From Sporosarcina luteola (GTDB lineage: Bacteria; Bacillota; Bacilli; Bacillales_A; Planococcaceae): a stretch of DNA of 64,000 nt. Under the pieces are notes generated by a model, which saw only the letters and a list, made by a program, of their open reading frames with translations, searched no databases and was not told the origin of the DNA. Shown here piece by piece: positions 16,513 to 25,762 of this stretch. The stretch spans positions 1 through 64,000 of the forward strand of contig NZ_JAMBOI010000005.1 of NCBI RefSeq assembly GCF_023715535.1. Reading direction: 5' to 3'. Every line of letters starts with the position of its first letter. The first letter of the stretch is position 1. Position numbers and translations under genes: made by a program.

Positions 16513-19017
16513 ATGCTTGGCGTATTGAATAAAATGTTTGATCCGAATAAAAGAGATTTGAAACGTCTAGAGAAGATTGCAGATAGAGTAGAAGAACATG
16601 CAACTGAAATGGAACAGCTTTCCGATGAGCAGCTGAAAGCGAAAACGGAAGAATTCCAAGAGCGGGTTGCGAACGGCGAGTCGATTGAAGACATTCAGCC
16701 GGAAGCGTTCGCGGTTGTCCGTGAAGCATCACGCCGTGTGCTTGGCATGTATCCGTTCCGTGTGCAAATCATGGGTGCGGCTGCCTTGAACGAAGGGAAT
16801 ATCGCGGAGATGAAGACCGGTGAAGGGAAGACGTTGACGTCAACGCTCTCGGTTTATTTGAATGCGCTTGATGGCAAGGGCGTCCATGTCGTGACGGTGA
16901 ACGAATATCTTGCAAGCCGTGACGCGACGGAGATGGGCGAGCTATTCGAGTTTCTCGGAATGACGGTCGGTTTGAACTTGAACAGCCTGTCGAAAGAGGA
17001 GAAGCGTGAGGCGTATGCCGCGGACATCACGTATACGACGAACAATGAGCTCGGGTTTGACTATTTGCGCGACAATATGGTGTTGTACGACGAGCATAAA
17101 GTGCAGCGTCCTCTTCATTATGCGGTCATTGACGAAGTCGACTCGATTTTGATTGATGAAGCGCGTACGCCATTGATCATTTCAGGGCAAGCGGCGAAAT
17201 CTGCGGAGCTTTACCGTTTGGCGAACCGTTTCGTCATTACGTTGAAAAAGGAAGAGGATTATTCCTATGACGAGTCGACAAAAGGTGTCGTTTTAACGGA
17301 AGCGGGTATTGAAAAGGCGGAGAAGGCGTTCAGCATCGAGAACTTGTTCGATTTGAAGCACGTCACGTTGAACCATGCCATCAACCAATCGTTGAAGGCG
17401 CATGCGAGCATGCATATCGATGTCGACTATGTCGTCCAGGAAGGCGAAGTTGTCATCGTCGATTCATTCACAGGACGCTTGATGAGCGGACGCCGCTACA
17501 GCGATGGCTTGCATCAGGCGATCGAGGCGAAGGAAGGCTTGGAAGTCCAGAACGAAACGATGACGCTAGCTACAATCACGTTCCAGAACTTCTTCCGGAT
17601 GTATGACAAGCTGTCCGGAATGACAGGTACTGCGAAAACGGAAGAGGAAGAGTTCCGTAATATTTACAATATGAATGTCATCGCCATCCCGACGAACCGT
17701 CCGATTGCACGGGATGACCGTCCGGATTTGATTTATGCGTCATTGGATGGAAAATATAAAGCGGTTGCCGAGGACATCAAAGAACGGCATCAAAAAGGGC
17801 AGCCAGTGCTCGTCGGTACGGTGGCAATCGAAACGTCTGAAATCATCTCGAATTACTTGAAGAAATATGGCATTCCGCATAATGTATTGAATGCGAAAAA
17901 CCATGGCCGTGAAGCTGAAATCATCTTGGAAGCCGGGCAAAAAGGCGCGGTGACGATAGCGACGAATATGGCGGGCCGTGGTACGGACATTAAGCTTGGA
18001 GAAGGCGTACAAGATGTCGGCGGACTTGCGGTCATCGGTACGGAGCGGCATGAATCCCGCCGTATCGACAACCAGCTGCGAGGACGTTCAGGCCGTCAAG
18101 GGGATCCGGGTGTGACGCAATTCTATCTGTCCCTTGAGGACGAACTGATGCGCCGGTTCGGTTCCGAGCAGATGAAAGGCATGATGACGAAGCTTGGCAT
18201 GGATGATACGACGCCGATCCAATCGAAAATGGTGTCGCGTTCCGTTGAATCTGCGCAGAAACGGGTCGAGGGGAATAACTTTGATTCCCGGAAACGTTTG
18301 CTGCAATATGATGATGTACTCCGTCAGCAGCGTGAAATCATCTATAAGGAACGTAATGAAGTGCTTGCATCCGAAAATATCCGCGAGGTACTCGAAGGGA
18401 TGCTTGAGAATGTCATCGACCGTGTAATTGCGATGCATGCACCTGAAGACAAAGATTCCGAGTGGAAATTGAAAGGCTTAGAGGATTTCCTCGGCGCGAA
18501 CCTTCTTCCTGAAGGCCGCTTGACAGTTGCGGATATGGAAGGAAAAACCGAAGAGGAATTAAAATCAATGATTCACGACGCGGTCATTGAACGATATAAT
18601 GAGAAGGAAGCCGAAATGTCCGAAGACCGGATGCGCGAGTTTGAAAAGGTCGTCCTTCTGCGGGCGATCGATTCGAAATGGACGGATCATATCGACGCGA
18701 TGGACCAATTGCGCCACGGAATCCACTTACGTGCATATGGCCAGACGGATCCGCTCCGTGCGTATCAATCGGAAGGCTTTGCAATGTTCGAGGAAATGGT
18801 GACGGCAATCGAAAATGATGCCGCGAAATATGTCATGAAAGCTGAAATCCGCAACAACCTCGAGCGTGAGGAAGTAGCGAAAGGGCAGGCCGTCAACCCG
18901 AAAGAAGACGGCGAGAAAGTGACGAAGAAGCCGGTGCGCCGCTCGGTCAATATCGGCCGTAACGATCCGTGTCCATGCGGAAGCGGCAAAAAATATAAAA
19001 ACTGCCACGGTAAGTAA
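16513..19017 (+). CDS. secA: Protein translocase ATPase SecA
   Basis: SecA of 834 residues is the motor of the general secretion pathway at the SecYEG channel. Features in order: Walker [11 protein letters not shown] near residue 102, the DEAD-type box [17 protein letters not shown] near residue 208, the second helicase domain with [14 protein letters not shown] and the arginine-finger region [13 protein letters not shown], and the zinc-binding tail [18 protein letters not shown] at the C-terminus. The length matches Bacillus SecA. It lies between hpf and prfB, the conserved order. Confidence 0.97.
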   Translation: MLGVLNKMFDPNKRDLKRLEKIADRVEEHATEMEQLSDEQLKAKTEEFQERVANGESIEDIQPEAFAVVREASRRVLGMYPFRVQIMGAAALNEGNIAEMKTGEGKTLTSTLSVYLNALDGKGVHVVTVNEYLASRDATEMGELFEFLGMTVGLNLNSLSKEEKREAYAADITYTTNNELGFDYLRDNMVLYDEHKVQRPLHYAVIDEVDSILIDEARTPLIISGQAAKSAELYRLANRFVITLKKEEDYSYDESTKGVVLTEAGIEKAEKAFSIENLFDLKHVTLNHAINQSLKAHASMHIDVDYVVQEGEVVIVDSFTGRLMSGRRYSDGLHQAIEAKEGLEVQNETMTLATITFQNFFRMYDKLSGMTGTAKTEEEEFRNIYNMNVIAIPTNRPIARDDRPDLIYASLDGKYKAVAEDIKERHQKGQPVLVGTVAIETSEIISNYLKKYGIPHNVLNAKNHGREAEIILEAGQKGAVTIATNMAGRGTDIKLGEGVQDVGGLAVIGTERHESRRIDNQLRGRSGRQGDPGVTQFYLSLEDELMRRFGSEQMKGMMTKLGMDDTTPIQSKMVSRSVESAQKRVEGNNFDSRKRLLQYDDVLRQQREIIYKERNEVLASENIREVLEGMLENVIDRVIAMHAPEDKDSEWKLKGLEDFLGANLLPEGRLTVADMEGKTEEELKSMIHDAVIERYNEKEAEMSEDRMREFEKVVLLRAIDSKWTDHIDAMDQLRHGIHLRAYGQTDPLRAYQSEGFAMFEEMVTAIENDAAKYVMKAEIRNNLEREEVAKGQAVNPKEDGEKVTKKPVRRSVNIGRNDPCPCGSGKKYKNCHGK

Positions 19018-19047
19018 GAACTGCCTGGCAGGTAAAGCAACAACTTG

Positions 19048-19100
19048 ACTTCCCATCCGCAGCGCGGGATTCCGCGACTACGGATGGAAGTTTCTATTTT
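19048..19100 (+). terminator. Hairpin/terminator between secA and prfB
   Basis: Stem acttcccatccg (one bulged C) with cggatggaagt and an inner cgcgg/ccgcg helix, followed by an interrupted T-rich stretch. It lies immediately upstream of the prfB ribosome site and may give only partial termination. Confidence 0.65.
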
Positions 19101-19123
19101 ATTTACTTTCAGGAGGAACAACT

Positions 19124-20228
19124 ATGATGGAATTATCCGATGTACGCAACGAGCTCGACAAAACAGCTAAGAAATTAGCGGACTTCAGGGGGTCTCTTTG
19201 ACTTAGAAAACAAAGAGGCACGTATGCAGGAACTTGACGAAGTGATGCTGGAGCCGAATTTCTGGGATAACCAGGAAAACGCGCAAAAAGTCATTTCCGA
19301 ATCGAATGCATTGAAGGATACCGTCGGTGAATTCAACGAACTCAACGACACGCAGGAAAACCTCGAAATGACATTGGAATTGCTTCGTGAAGAAGCCGAT
19401 GAAGAATTGCAGGCAGAGCTCTTTGCCGAATTAAAAGAGTTTAAGAAAAAAATGGATGATTTTGATTTGCAAATGTTGTTAAGTGATGAATACGATAAAA
19501 GCAATGCAATCCTTGAAATCCACTCAGGCGCAGGCGGAACGGAATCCCAGGACTGGGCTTCCATGCTGCTTCGCATGTACACTCGCTGGGCTGAACACCA
19601 AGGCTTCAAAGTTGAGACGCTTGATTACCAGGCGGGCGATGAGGCTGGCGTCAAATCGGTGACACTATCGATTAAAGGTCACAATGCATACGGCTATTTG
19701 AAAGCAGAGAAAGGCGTCCACCGCCTCGTCCGGATCTCACCGTTTGATTCATCCGGCAGACGTCATACATCGTTTTCCTCAATCGAAGTCATGCCTGAAT
19801 TTGACGGAGACGTCGACATCGATTTGAAAATGGAAGACGTCAAAGTCGACACATACCGTTCAAGTGGAGCAGGCGGACAGCACGTTAACACGACTGATTC
19901 AGCAGTCCGGATGACGCATATTCCGACAGGCGCAATCGTCACCTGCCAAACAGAACGTTCGCAAATCAAAAACCGTGAACGCGCTCTCAACTTATTGAAA
20001 GCGAAAATCCTCCAAATCAAACTCGAGGAAGAGGAAGCAAGACTCCTTGAAATCCGAGGCGAGCAAAAGGAAATTGGCTGGGGAAGCCAGATCCGCTCAT
20101 ACGTGTTCCACCCTTATTCAATGGTGAAAGACCACCGTACGAACGAGGAATCAGGAAACGTCGGCGCCGTCATGGACGGGGAAATCGATATGTTCATCAA
20201 CGCCTACTTACGTTCTAGAATTTCATAA
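19124..20228 (+). CDS. prfB: Peptide chain release factor 2 (programmed +1 frameshift)
   Basis: RF2 reads UGA and UAA stop codons and needs a +1 frameshift for its own synthesis. Translation starts at ATG 19124, 7 nt after aggagg, and reads 25 sense codons to an in-frame TGA at 19199-19201. Shifting +1 at CTT-T continues in the frame D-L-E-N-K-E-A-R to 20228, giving about 367 residues, the family norm. The GGQ peptidyl-hydrolysis motif lies in [20 protein letters not shown], followed by the usual C-terminal region. Low RF2 slows reading of the UGA and raises frameshifting, which gives autoregulation. A caller without recoding would begin the gene too late, at 19224. Confidence 0.95.
19187..19202 (+). 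promoter_or_regulatory. prfB programmed frameshift site
   Basis: Internal Shine-Dalgarno-like AGGGGG at 19187-19192, a three-base spacer, then CTTTGAC with the slippery CTT and UGA. It is the canonical RF2 recoding cassette with correct spacing. Confidence 0.96.
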
Positions 20229-20237
20229 TGAATTTAG

Positions 20238-20266
20238 AAAAAGCGCACTCCGGTGCGCTTTTTTTT
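20238..20266 (+). terminator. Terminator after prfB
   Basis: Stem aaaaagcgcac, loop tccg, stem gtgcgcttttt, ending in a long T-run. Confidence 0.9.
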
Positions 20267-20297
20267 ATTCAGCGGGATACAAACGTCTTGTCCGGGT

Positions 20298-20415
20298 TAT
20301 CGATCATTTTCCGAAGTATAACGATCATTTCCTAGCAGATATCGATCATTTGCGCAGACTTATCGATCATTTCCCGAAAGATATCGATCATTTCCCAACT
20401 TATATTGTCATTTCG
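20298..20415. repeat. Phased tandem array, family B (TATCGATCATTT core)
   Basis: CGATCATTT or a close variant begins at 20301, 20322, 20343, 20364, 20385 and 20405 (the last degenerate), so the period is 21, 21, 21, 21 and 20 nt. Ten conserved bases alternate with about ten variable ones. It sits about 30 nt after the prfB terminator. Apart from this array, that terminator and a promoter near 20.6 kb, the 416 nt between prfB and cccB contain nothing recognisable. Confidence 0.88.
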
Positions 20416-20596
20416 GGACTAATGACTCACCGGAAGCGCGCCAGCATGTGCAGCAAAAATGTTTGAATTTCCGATATACGTCTATAATAAAAGATAAAGG
20501 CAAACGGGATGGGTCCACTTGGTGAAAAACTTTCCAATTTGTCATCAATTTGATAAAAATGGGCACCTTCCCTTGCGGAGTATAATCCCCATCCTT

Positions 20597-20605
20597 TGGT
20601 ATACT
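20597..20605 (+). promoter_or_regulatory. Extended -10 promoter of cccB
   Basis: TGGTATACT lies 40 nt upstream of the cccB start, with no convincing -35 at the right distance. The same extended -10 occurs before hpf. Confidence 0.5.
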
Positions 20606-20644
20606 AAGGGATGTAGCAGAGAACTAATGACAGGAGGAAACTAC

Positions 20645-20974
20645 ATGAAGAACAAGCTTGTAGCAATGATGTTTGGCGCGGCGCTTGTACTTGGCGCTTG
20701 TGGCGGTGGAAATAATGCAAACGACAACGGCAACGGAAACGGCGAGACAGCCGCGGTAGATGAGGACAAAGTTTTCCAAGCCAACTGTGCGACTTGTCAT
20801 GGAGGCAATCTTGAAGGACGCGGAAACGCTCCGGCATTGACGAACGTCGGATCAGAGCTTTCCGAAGAGGAAATTCACGACATTATTCAAAACGGTCAGA
20901 ACGGCATGCCTGGTGGTTTAATCAAAGGTGAAGAATTGGATGCAGTTACTAAATGGCTTGCAGAAAAGAAATAA
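20645..20974 (+). CDS. cccB: Lipoprotein cytochrome c551
   Basis: Protein of 109 residues with a lipoprotein signal ending in VLGAC (Cys19 lipidated), a short Gly/Asn-rich linker and one class I cytochrome c domain with haem motif CATCH and a distal NGMPGG methionine loop. It carries electrons outside the membrane, probably to a terminal oxidase. Start ATG 20645 follows aggagga; the frame upstream is non-coding. The place before ftsE matches B. subtilis cccB. Confidence 0.9.
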   Translation: MKNKLVAMMFGAALVLGACGGGNNANDNGNGNGETAAVDEDKVFQANCATCHGGNLEGRGNAPALTNVGSELSEEEIHDIIQNGQNGMPGGLIKGEELDAVTKWLAEKK

Positions 20975-20984
20975 TTGATGCAGA

Positions 20985-21022
20985 AAAACGCAATGGCTCT
21001 TAACCCGGCCATTGCGTTTTTT
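20985..21022 (+). terminator. Terminator after cccB
   Basis: Stem aacgcaatgg with ccattgcgtt, loop ctcttaacccgg, then Ts. Confidence 0.88.
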
Positions 21023-21245
21023 ATTCAATAAAATGGAAAAAACAGCACTGACTATTGCGCGGATATTACAAAGTAGCGCAATTCACCCACCAATTTCAAT
21101 GTTTTTATCAAATGAAATACGAGTAGTTTCATAGTGAAAAAGGGAACATGGCGCATAGTATGACGATTCGCTGGCACCCCAAAATAACTATTGAATTGTG
21201 TCGGGACAAATGAAACATATCTGTAATACTTAGCAAGCCTATACA

Positions 21246-21254
21246 TGTTATAAT
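21246..21254 (+). promoter_or_regulatory. Extended -10 promoter of ftsE
   Basis: TGTTATAAT contains a consensus -10 with the TGn extension, 52 nt before the ftsE ATG; the -35 is poor. The remaining 220 nt between the cccB terminator and this site show no other feature. Confidence 0.55.
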
Positions 21255-21305
21255 AAATCTGTCGGCAAAAAATGTGGAATACAATATGATTCAGGTGGTT
21301 TTTAC

Positions 21306-21992
21306 ATGATTGTGATGAAAGATGTTTATAAGAAATACCCGAACGGTGTCGTTGCTGCTAATGGCATCAACGTCGAAATCGGTCGAGGCGAGTTTGTTTA
21401 TGTCGTCGGGCCGAGCGGAGCGGGGAAATCGACGTTCATTAAAATGATGTATCGCGAGGAATCCCCGACAAAAGGCGACATTATCATTAACGGCATTAAT
21501 CTTGCGACGCTCCGGAGTAAGAGAGTCCCTTATTTGAGAAGGCAGATCGGCGTCGTTTTCCAAGACTTTAAACTACTTCCTAAATTGAATGTTTACGAGA
21601 ATGTCGCTTTTGCGCTTGAAGTGATTGAGGAATCACCGAAGCAGATCCGCAAAAAAGTGAATGATGTATTGGCGCTTGTCGGACTAACGCAAAAGGCGAG
21701 GATGTTCCCGAACGAGTTGTCGGGCGGCGAGCAGCAACGGGTTTCCATTGCAAGATCGATCGTCAATGTCCCGAAGGTCGTCATAGCAGACGAGCCGACA
21801 GGGAACTTGGATCCGGATACATCTTGGGAAATCATGAAGATTTTTGAACAAATAAACGCGCGAGGCACGACGATTGTCATGGCCACGCATAATAAAGAGA
21901 TCGTAAATACAATCAGACATCGGGTCATCGTCATCGATGGCGGAATGATCACGAGAGATGAATTTGAAGGAGTATACGGTTATGAAAGCTAG
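21306..21992 (+). CDS. ftsE: Cell-division ATP-binding protein FtsE
   Basis: FtsE of 228 residues is the cytoplasmic ATPase of the FtsEX complex, which in Bacillus activates a cell-wall hydrolase during elongation and division. Walker A GPSGAGKSTFIKMM, the signature LSGGEQQRVSIARS and Walker B VVIADEPTGNLDP are intact. It overlaps the 5' end of ftsX by 11 nt, so the two are translationally coupled. Confidence 0.95.
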   Translation: MIVMKDVYKKYPNGVVAANGINVEIGRGEFVYVVGPSGAGKSTFIKMMYREESPTKGDIIINGINLATLRSKRVPYLRRQIGVVFQDFKLLPKLNVYENVAFALEVIEESPKQIRKKVNDVLALVGLTQKARMFPNELSGGEQQRVSIARSIVNVPKVVIADEPTGNLDPDTSWEIMKIFEQINARGTTIVMATHNKEIVNTIRHRVIVIDGGMITRDEFEGVYGYES

Positions 21993-22866
21993 GACGATGG
22001 GGCGTCATGTCAGAGAAAGCTTGAAAAGCCTCGGCCGAAACAGCTGGATGACGTTCGCTTCTGTCAGTGCGGTTACCGTCACACTTCTGCTCGTCGGGGT
22101 GTTCATCGTCATTATGATGAACTTGAACCAATTAGCGGATAATCTAGAGAATGATGTGGAAATAAAAGTCATCACGGAACCGGCAGCAGATGTCGAGGCT
22201 GTGAAAACGTTGGAAGAGCAAGTTCGAAATACACCTGGCGTGAGCGAAGTCGTCCATGCGACAAAGGACGAAGAACTTGAGAAGATGATTAGTTCTTTCG
22301 GGGATGAATTGAACTTGTACAAGCAGAGCAACCCATTAGGGGACGCACTCTATGTGAAAGCGACCGACCCGCACAAGACGGCTGAAGTCGCTCAAAAGAT
22401 TGATTCATACGACTATACATACCAAGTCGTCTACGGTGAAGGGAAAATCGAGAAATTATTCAATGTACTCAATATGAGCAGGAACATTGGAATGGTACTT
22501 ATTCTTGCACTCTTATTCACTGCGATGTTCTTAATTTCAAATACGATCCGTCTCACAATTGTTGCGAGAGGACGAGAAATCGAGATTATGAAACTAGTAG
22601 GTGCAACGAACGGCTTCGTCCGGATTCCGTTTGTCCTCGAAGGGGTTTGGCTAGGCGTACTTGGATCGATTATTCCGATGGCTGTTATTTCCTTTTCGTA
22701 TTACGAACTTTATTCACAATGGCAGCCAAGATTGCAAAACGAATTATTCCAACTATTGAATGCGACACCTTTCATTCTTCAGGTGAATGGCCTGCTTCTA
22801 TTCATGGGCGTGTTTATCGGAGTATGGGGCAGTTTTATGTCTGTTCGCAAATTTCTTCGAGTCTAA
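21982..22866 (+). CDS. ftsX: Cell-division protein FtsX
   Basis: FtsX of about 294 residues has one N-terminal membrane helix (near residues 22-45), an extracellular domain of about 125 residues, and three C-terminal helices, the standard FtsX topology. Start ATG 21982 follows gaaggag and gives MKARTMGRHVRESLKSL; codons further upstream lie inside ftsE. The extracellular loop would contact the M23 hydrolase encoded about 100 nt downstream. Confidence 0.93.
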   Translation: MKARTMGRHVRESLKSLGRNSWMTFASVSAVTVTLLLVGVFIVIMMNLNQLADNLENDVEIKVITEPAADVEAVKTLEEQVRNTPGVSEVVHATKDEELEKMISSFGDELNLYKQSNPLGDALYVKATDPHKTAEVAQKIDSYDYTYQVVYGEGKIEKLFNVLNMSRNIGMVLILALLFTAMFLISNTIRLTIVARGREIEIMKLVGATNGFVRIPFVLEGVWLGVLGSIIPMAVISFSYYELYSQWQPRLQNELFQLLNATPFILQVNGLLLFMGVFIGVWGSFMSVRKFLRV

Positions 22867-22964
22867 TAGGCTGTCACGAAAGAGGGGAACGCTGTAGTCC
22901 CCGTCAACAGCCTGATTGTGAACGAATCAACCTGCAGCAGTAGCTTAAAGGGGGAAATGAGAAG

Positions 22965-24254
22965 TTGAACAAACGTAAATGGATAGTGTCTTTTTTTGTC
23001 ATCGTATTCCTGATGACCTCGGTAATGGGTCAATCAGGGGCTTTGGCAAGCACATTGAATGATTTGAAGAAGGAACAAAAGCAGAACCAACAGAAAAAGC
23101 AAAATCTGAAATCAAGTATGAACAACAAAGAAAATGCAATTAAGGCGACTGAGAATGAAATCGATAACTTCTTGAAGCAAATTAGTGCATTGAATAAGGA
23201 AATCGAAGAAACAAACGCAAACATGAACCGCATCATTGATAAGATAAACAAAACGAATGATGAAATTGATGCATTGAAGGAATCTATCAAGGATCTTGAA
23301 AATAAGATCGCTGAACGTGATGTCGTCCTTCGGGAACGGGTGCGAGCGATGCAAGTGAAGGGCAGCGATGTAAGCTATGTAGATGTCCTGCTTGGGGCAA
23401 ACAGCTTTGCTGATTTCATTGATCGCTTTTCAACAGTCACGACGCTGATGGACGCAGACCGTGACATCATGCGGAGACAACAGGAAGATATCGAGCAACT
23501 TGAAGCTGAAAAAGCTCTTGTTGAAAAGAAATTGAAAGAGTTGAGCGAAAACAAGGCCCAACTTGAAAAGCTGAAAGAGAACCTGAAAGCAAGGAAAAAA
23601 GAGAAGAGTAAAGTGATTGATCAATTGGAAGCGGAGCAGGAAAGGCTTTCAAGGGAAAAGAAACAATTAGAGAAAGAATTCCACGAAGCAATTGAAGTGG
23701 ATGCACAGTTGGAGAAGAAAATAATCTCCGAGCAGAAGCGAATTGCCGAAATCGCCCGTAAAGAAGCGGAACGAAAACGGAAAGCGAGAGAGGCGGCGGC
23801 GAAAGCAAAGAAACCAGGCACATTGCCGCAAGTCTCAAATGGCTTCTGGACGAGACCTGCGAATGGAACTTACTCCTCTTCGTTCGGTTGGCGGATACAC
23901 CCGATCTATGGCACGAAGCGCCAGCACCGTGGAGCTGACATTGCAGCACCAATCGGAACGCCGGTCGTGGCGGCTGGGGATGGAGTCGTTTCCTATGCGG
24001 GAACAATGGGCGGCTTCGGGAATGTCATTATGATTACACATTCAACAAACGACGGTATTTTCACGACGGTCTATGCACATCTATCGAAGATCAGTGTCAG
24101 CACCGGACAAGTCGTTGACAAAGGCTCATATATCGGAGCCATCGGCAATACAGGAGCATCAACGGGTCCACACTTGCATTTCGAAATGCACGTCGGGAAC
24201 TGGACTGCTTCCGGTCCAAGCGCTGTGAATCCATTGCGATATGTATCATTTTAA
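22965..24254 (+). CDS. Coiled-coil M23 murein hydrolase (EnvC/CwlO-type FtsEX partner)
   Basis: Exported protein of 429 residues starting at a TTG 10 nt after aaaggggg. Residues 1-29 are a signal peptide. About residues 30-265 form a long charged coiled coil, and residues 300-429 are a LytM/M23 endopeptidase domain with HRGADIAAP and GPHLHFEMH zinc-ligand motifs intact. The layout is that of EnvC-like hydrolases or activators regulated by FtsEX. The B. subtilis partner CwlO carries an NlpC domain instead. The preserved zinc ligands suggest an active enzyme. Confidence 0.85.
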   Translation: MNKRKWIVSFFVIVFLMTSVMGQSGALASTLNDLKKEQKQNQQKKQNLKSSMNNKENAIKATENEIDNFLKQISALNKEIEETNANMNRIIDKINKTNDEIDALKESIKDLENKIAERDVVLRERVRAMQVKGSDVSYVDVLLGANSFADFIDRFSTVTTLMDADRDIMRRQQEDIEQLEAEKALVEKKLKELSENKAQLEKLKENLKARKKEKSKVIDQLEAEQERLSREKKQLEKEFHEAIEVDAQLEKKIISEQKRIAEIARKEAERKRKAREAAAKAKKPGTLPQVSNGFWTRPANGTYSSSFGWRIHPIYGTKRQHRGADIAAPIGTPVVAAGDGVVSYAGTMGGFGNVIMITHSTNDGIFTTVYAHLSKISVSTGQVVDKGSYIGAIGNTGASTGPHLHFEMHVGNWTASGPSAVNPLRYVSF

Positions 24255-24266
24255 GTAAGAATCAGG

Positions 24267-24310
24267 AACTGCACCCAATCTCAATCGGTTGGAAGTGCGG
24301 TTTCTTTTTT
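24267..24310 (+). terminator. Terminator after the M23 hydrolase
   Basis: Imperfect stem aactgcac with gtgcggtt plus an inner ccaa/ttgg helix, followed by ttctttttt. Confidence 0.75.
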
Positions 24311-24432
24311 ATATATGGCGAAACTTCACAAAGACTTCCCATCTATCCGCGATACTGAAAGCAATATGCTCGCACCGTATGTATTTTTCCTTTAGCATAG
24401 CCAATATAAAGAGCAAAGGGGTTTAAGCTCGG

Positions 24433-25092
24433 ATGACTGTCACCAAATGGTTTTCAATTGGCAATATCACAGCGCCGTCCACGTGGATCGCTCTCATCAT
24501 TGCATTCGTTCTATCATATATTGCTATCCGGCTGAAGTTTGGAAAACAGACTTCAAATCGGTTCGGGGACGCAATTTTTTATGTCATCATCATATGGAAA
24601 TTGTCGGTCATTCTTACCGACTTCAAGATTGTCATCAATGCGCCGTTCGCGCTTCTTTATTTCAACGGAGGGATTATCGGGTTCATCCTCGGATTGTCTT
24701 TCGTTATGTTCCGGACATGGTTTGATTGGCGGAAGAAACGGATTGACAAGGATATGCTCGTTGCCTTATTCATAGGTGCCGTGTCCGTCCAAGCCGTATT
24801 CCAAGTGATGATGGCACTGTTGAATGAAGGAAGTCTGTTCGTGCGTGTCGGAACGGCTGTCGTCTTCGTAGGGCTTATCGTTTTCATTTGGAAGAACGTC
24901 GAACAAAGCGTAAGCCATATCGTTCAGCTATCGTTGCTGTTCATGGCGGCACATGTCTTTGTTGCAGCGATCCAGCCGAAAGGGTTGATGAATCCGCCAC
25001 TGCTTGTGACGATATTGATCGGCTTGTTTTTCGTGGCGCTATTCGTTAATAAATCAACATTTGAACAAACGGACGGGGGTAAGGTAGAATGA
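24433..25092 (+). CDS. Polytopic membrane protein of unknown function
   Basis: Protein of 219 residues with about seven predicted membrane helices and almost no soluble domain. I do not recognise a family with confidence. The stretch around residues 60-90 (NAPFALLYFNGGIIGFILGL) vaguely recalls the Lgt membrane fold, but no catalytic residue supports that. Its stop overlaps the start of a ResA-like thioredoxin by ATGA, so it may act in extracytoplasmic thiol transfer or lipoprotein handling. The pair interrupts the ftsEX-ctpB neighbourhood known from B. subtilis. Confidence 0.7.
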   Translation: MTVTKWFSIGNITAPSTWIALIIAFVLSYIAIRLKFGKQTSNRFGDAIFYVIIIWKLSVILTDFKIVINAPFALLYFNGGIIGFILGLSFVMFRTWFDWRKKRIDKDMLVALFIGAVSVQAVFQVMMALLNEGSLFVRVGTAVVFVGLIVFIWKNVEQSVSHIVQLSLLFMAAHVFVAAIQPKGLMNPPLLVTILIGLFFVALFVNKSTFEQTDGGKVE

Positions 25093-25688
25093 ATAAAAAA
25101 GTGATCGGGTACATAATCGCTGCATTGCTCATTGGTTCGATGGTCGTGATCATGGTCAACCAGAATGTGAAGAAGGCGGATCCGATAGATAAATCGAGCG
25201 TCTTGATTGAATCGAAAGATGGTGTGGAAGGCGATGCTGCGGGAGGCACAGTCGGATTGGACTTCGGCAACCTCCCGCCGGACTTCGAATTGGCAACTTT
25301 GGATGGCAAAAAGCTCAAATTGTCCGACCTGAAAGGAAAAAAGGTTGTCCTGAATTTCTGGGCGACATGGTGCCCGCCATGCAAAGCGGAAATGCCGCAT
25401 ATGCAAAATTACTACCGGAATTCCGCAGAAGAAGATAATGTGGAAATCGTCGCTGTCAATTTAACGAGCAGCGAGAACCGTGGCGTGAAAGTCGTCCAAG
25501 AATTTATTGATTCATACGCGTTGACGTTCAAGATTCCTTTGGATGAAACAGGAATTGTCGGGGAAGAGTATCAAGTGTTCCAAATTCCTACGACGTATAT
25601 GCTGAACACGGACGGAACCATTTCCCAAATTGTAAAAGGGCCGATGGATGAATCGACCTTGAAAACACTAATAGACGATCTTGATTGA
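25089..25688 (+). CDS. Membrane-anchored thioredoxin-like protein (TlpA/ResA family)
   Basis: Protein of 199 residues with an N-terminal membrane anchor (residues 5-25) and an AhpC/TSA-type thioredoxin fold from about residue 62. The redox motif WCPPC in NFWATWCPPCKAEMP is intact, and the conserved cis-Pro lies in VFQIPTTYML. It should work outside the membrane as a thiol-disulphide oxidoreductase, for example in cytochrome c maturation as ResA does. It is coupled to the upstream membrane protein, which could supply its reductant. Confidence 0.82.
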   Translation: MNKKVIGYIIAALLIGSMVVIMVNQNVKKADPIDKSSVLIESKDGVEGDAAGGTVGLDFGNLPPDFELATLDGKKLKLSDLKGKKVVLNFWATWCPPCKAEMPHMQNYYRNSAEEDNVEIVAVNLTSSENRGVKVVQEFIDSYALTFKIPLDETGIVGEEYQVFQIPTTYMLNTDGTISQIVKGPMDESTLKTLIDDLD

Positions 25689-25762
25689 TTATAAAAGCCG
25701 GATTTCTGTTGTCGTAACAGACCGATTTCGTTCATATAGTGGACGGAGGAGGGATGTTATCG

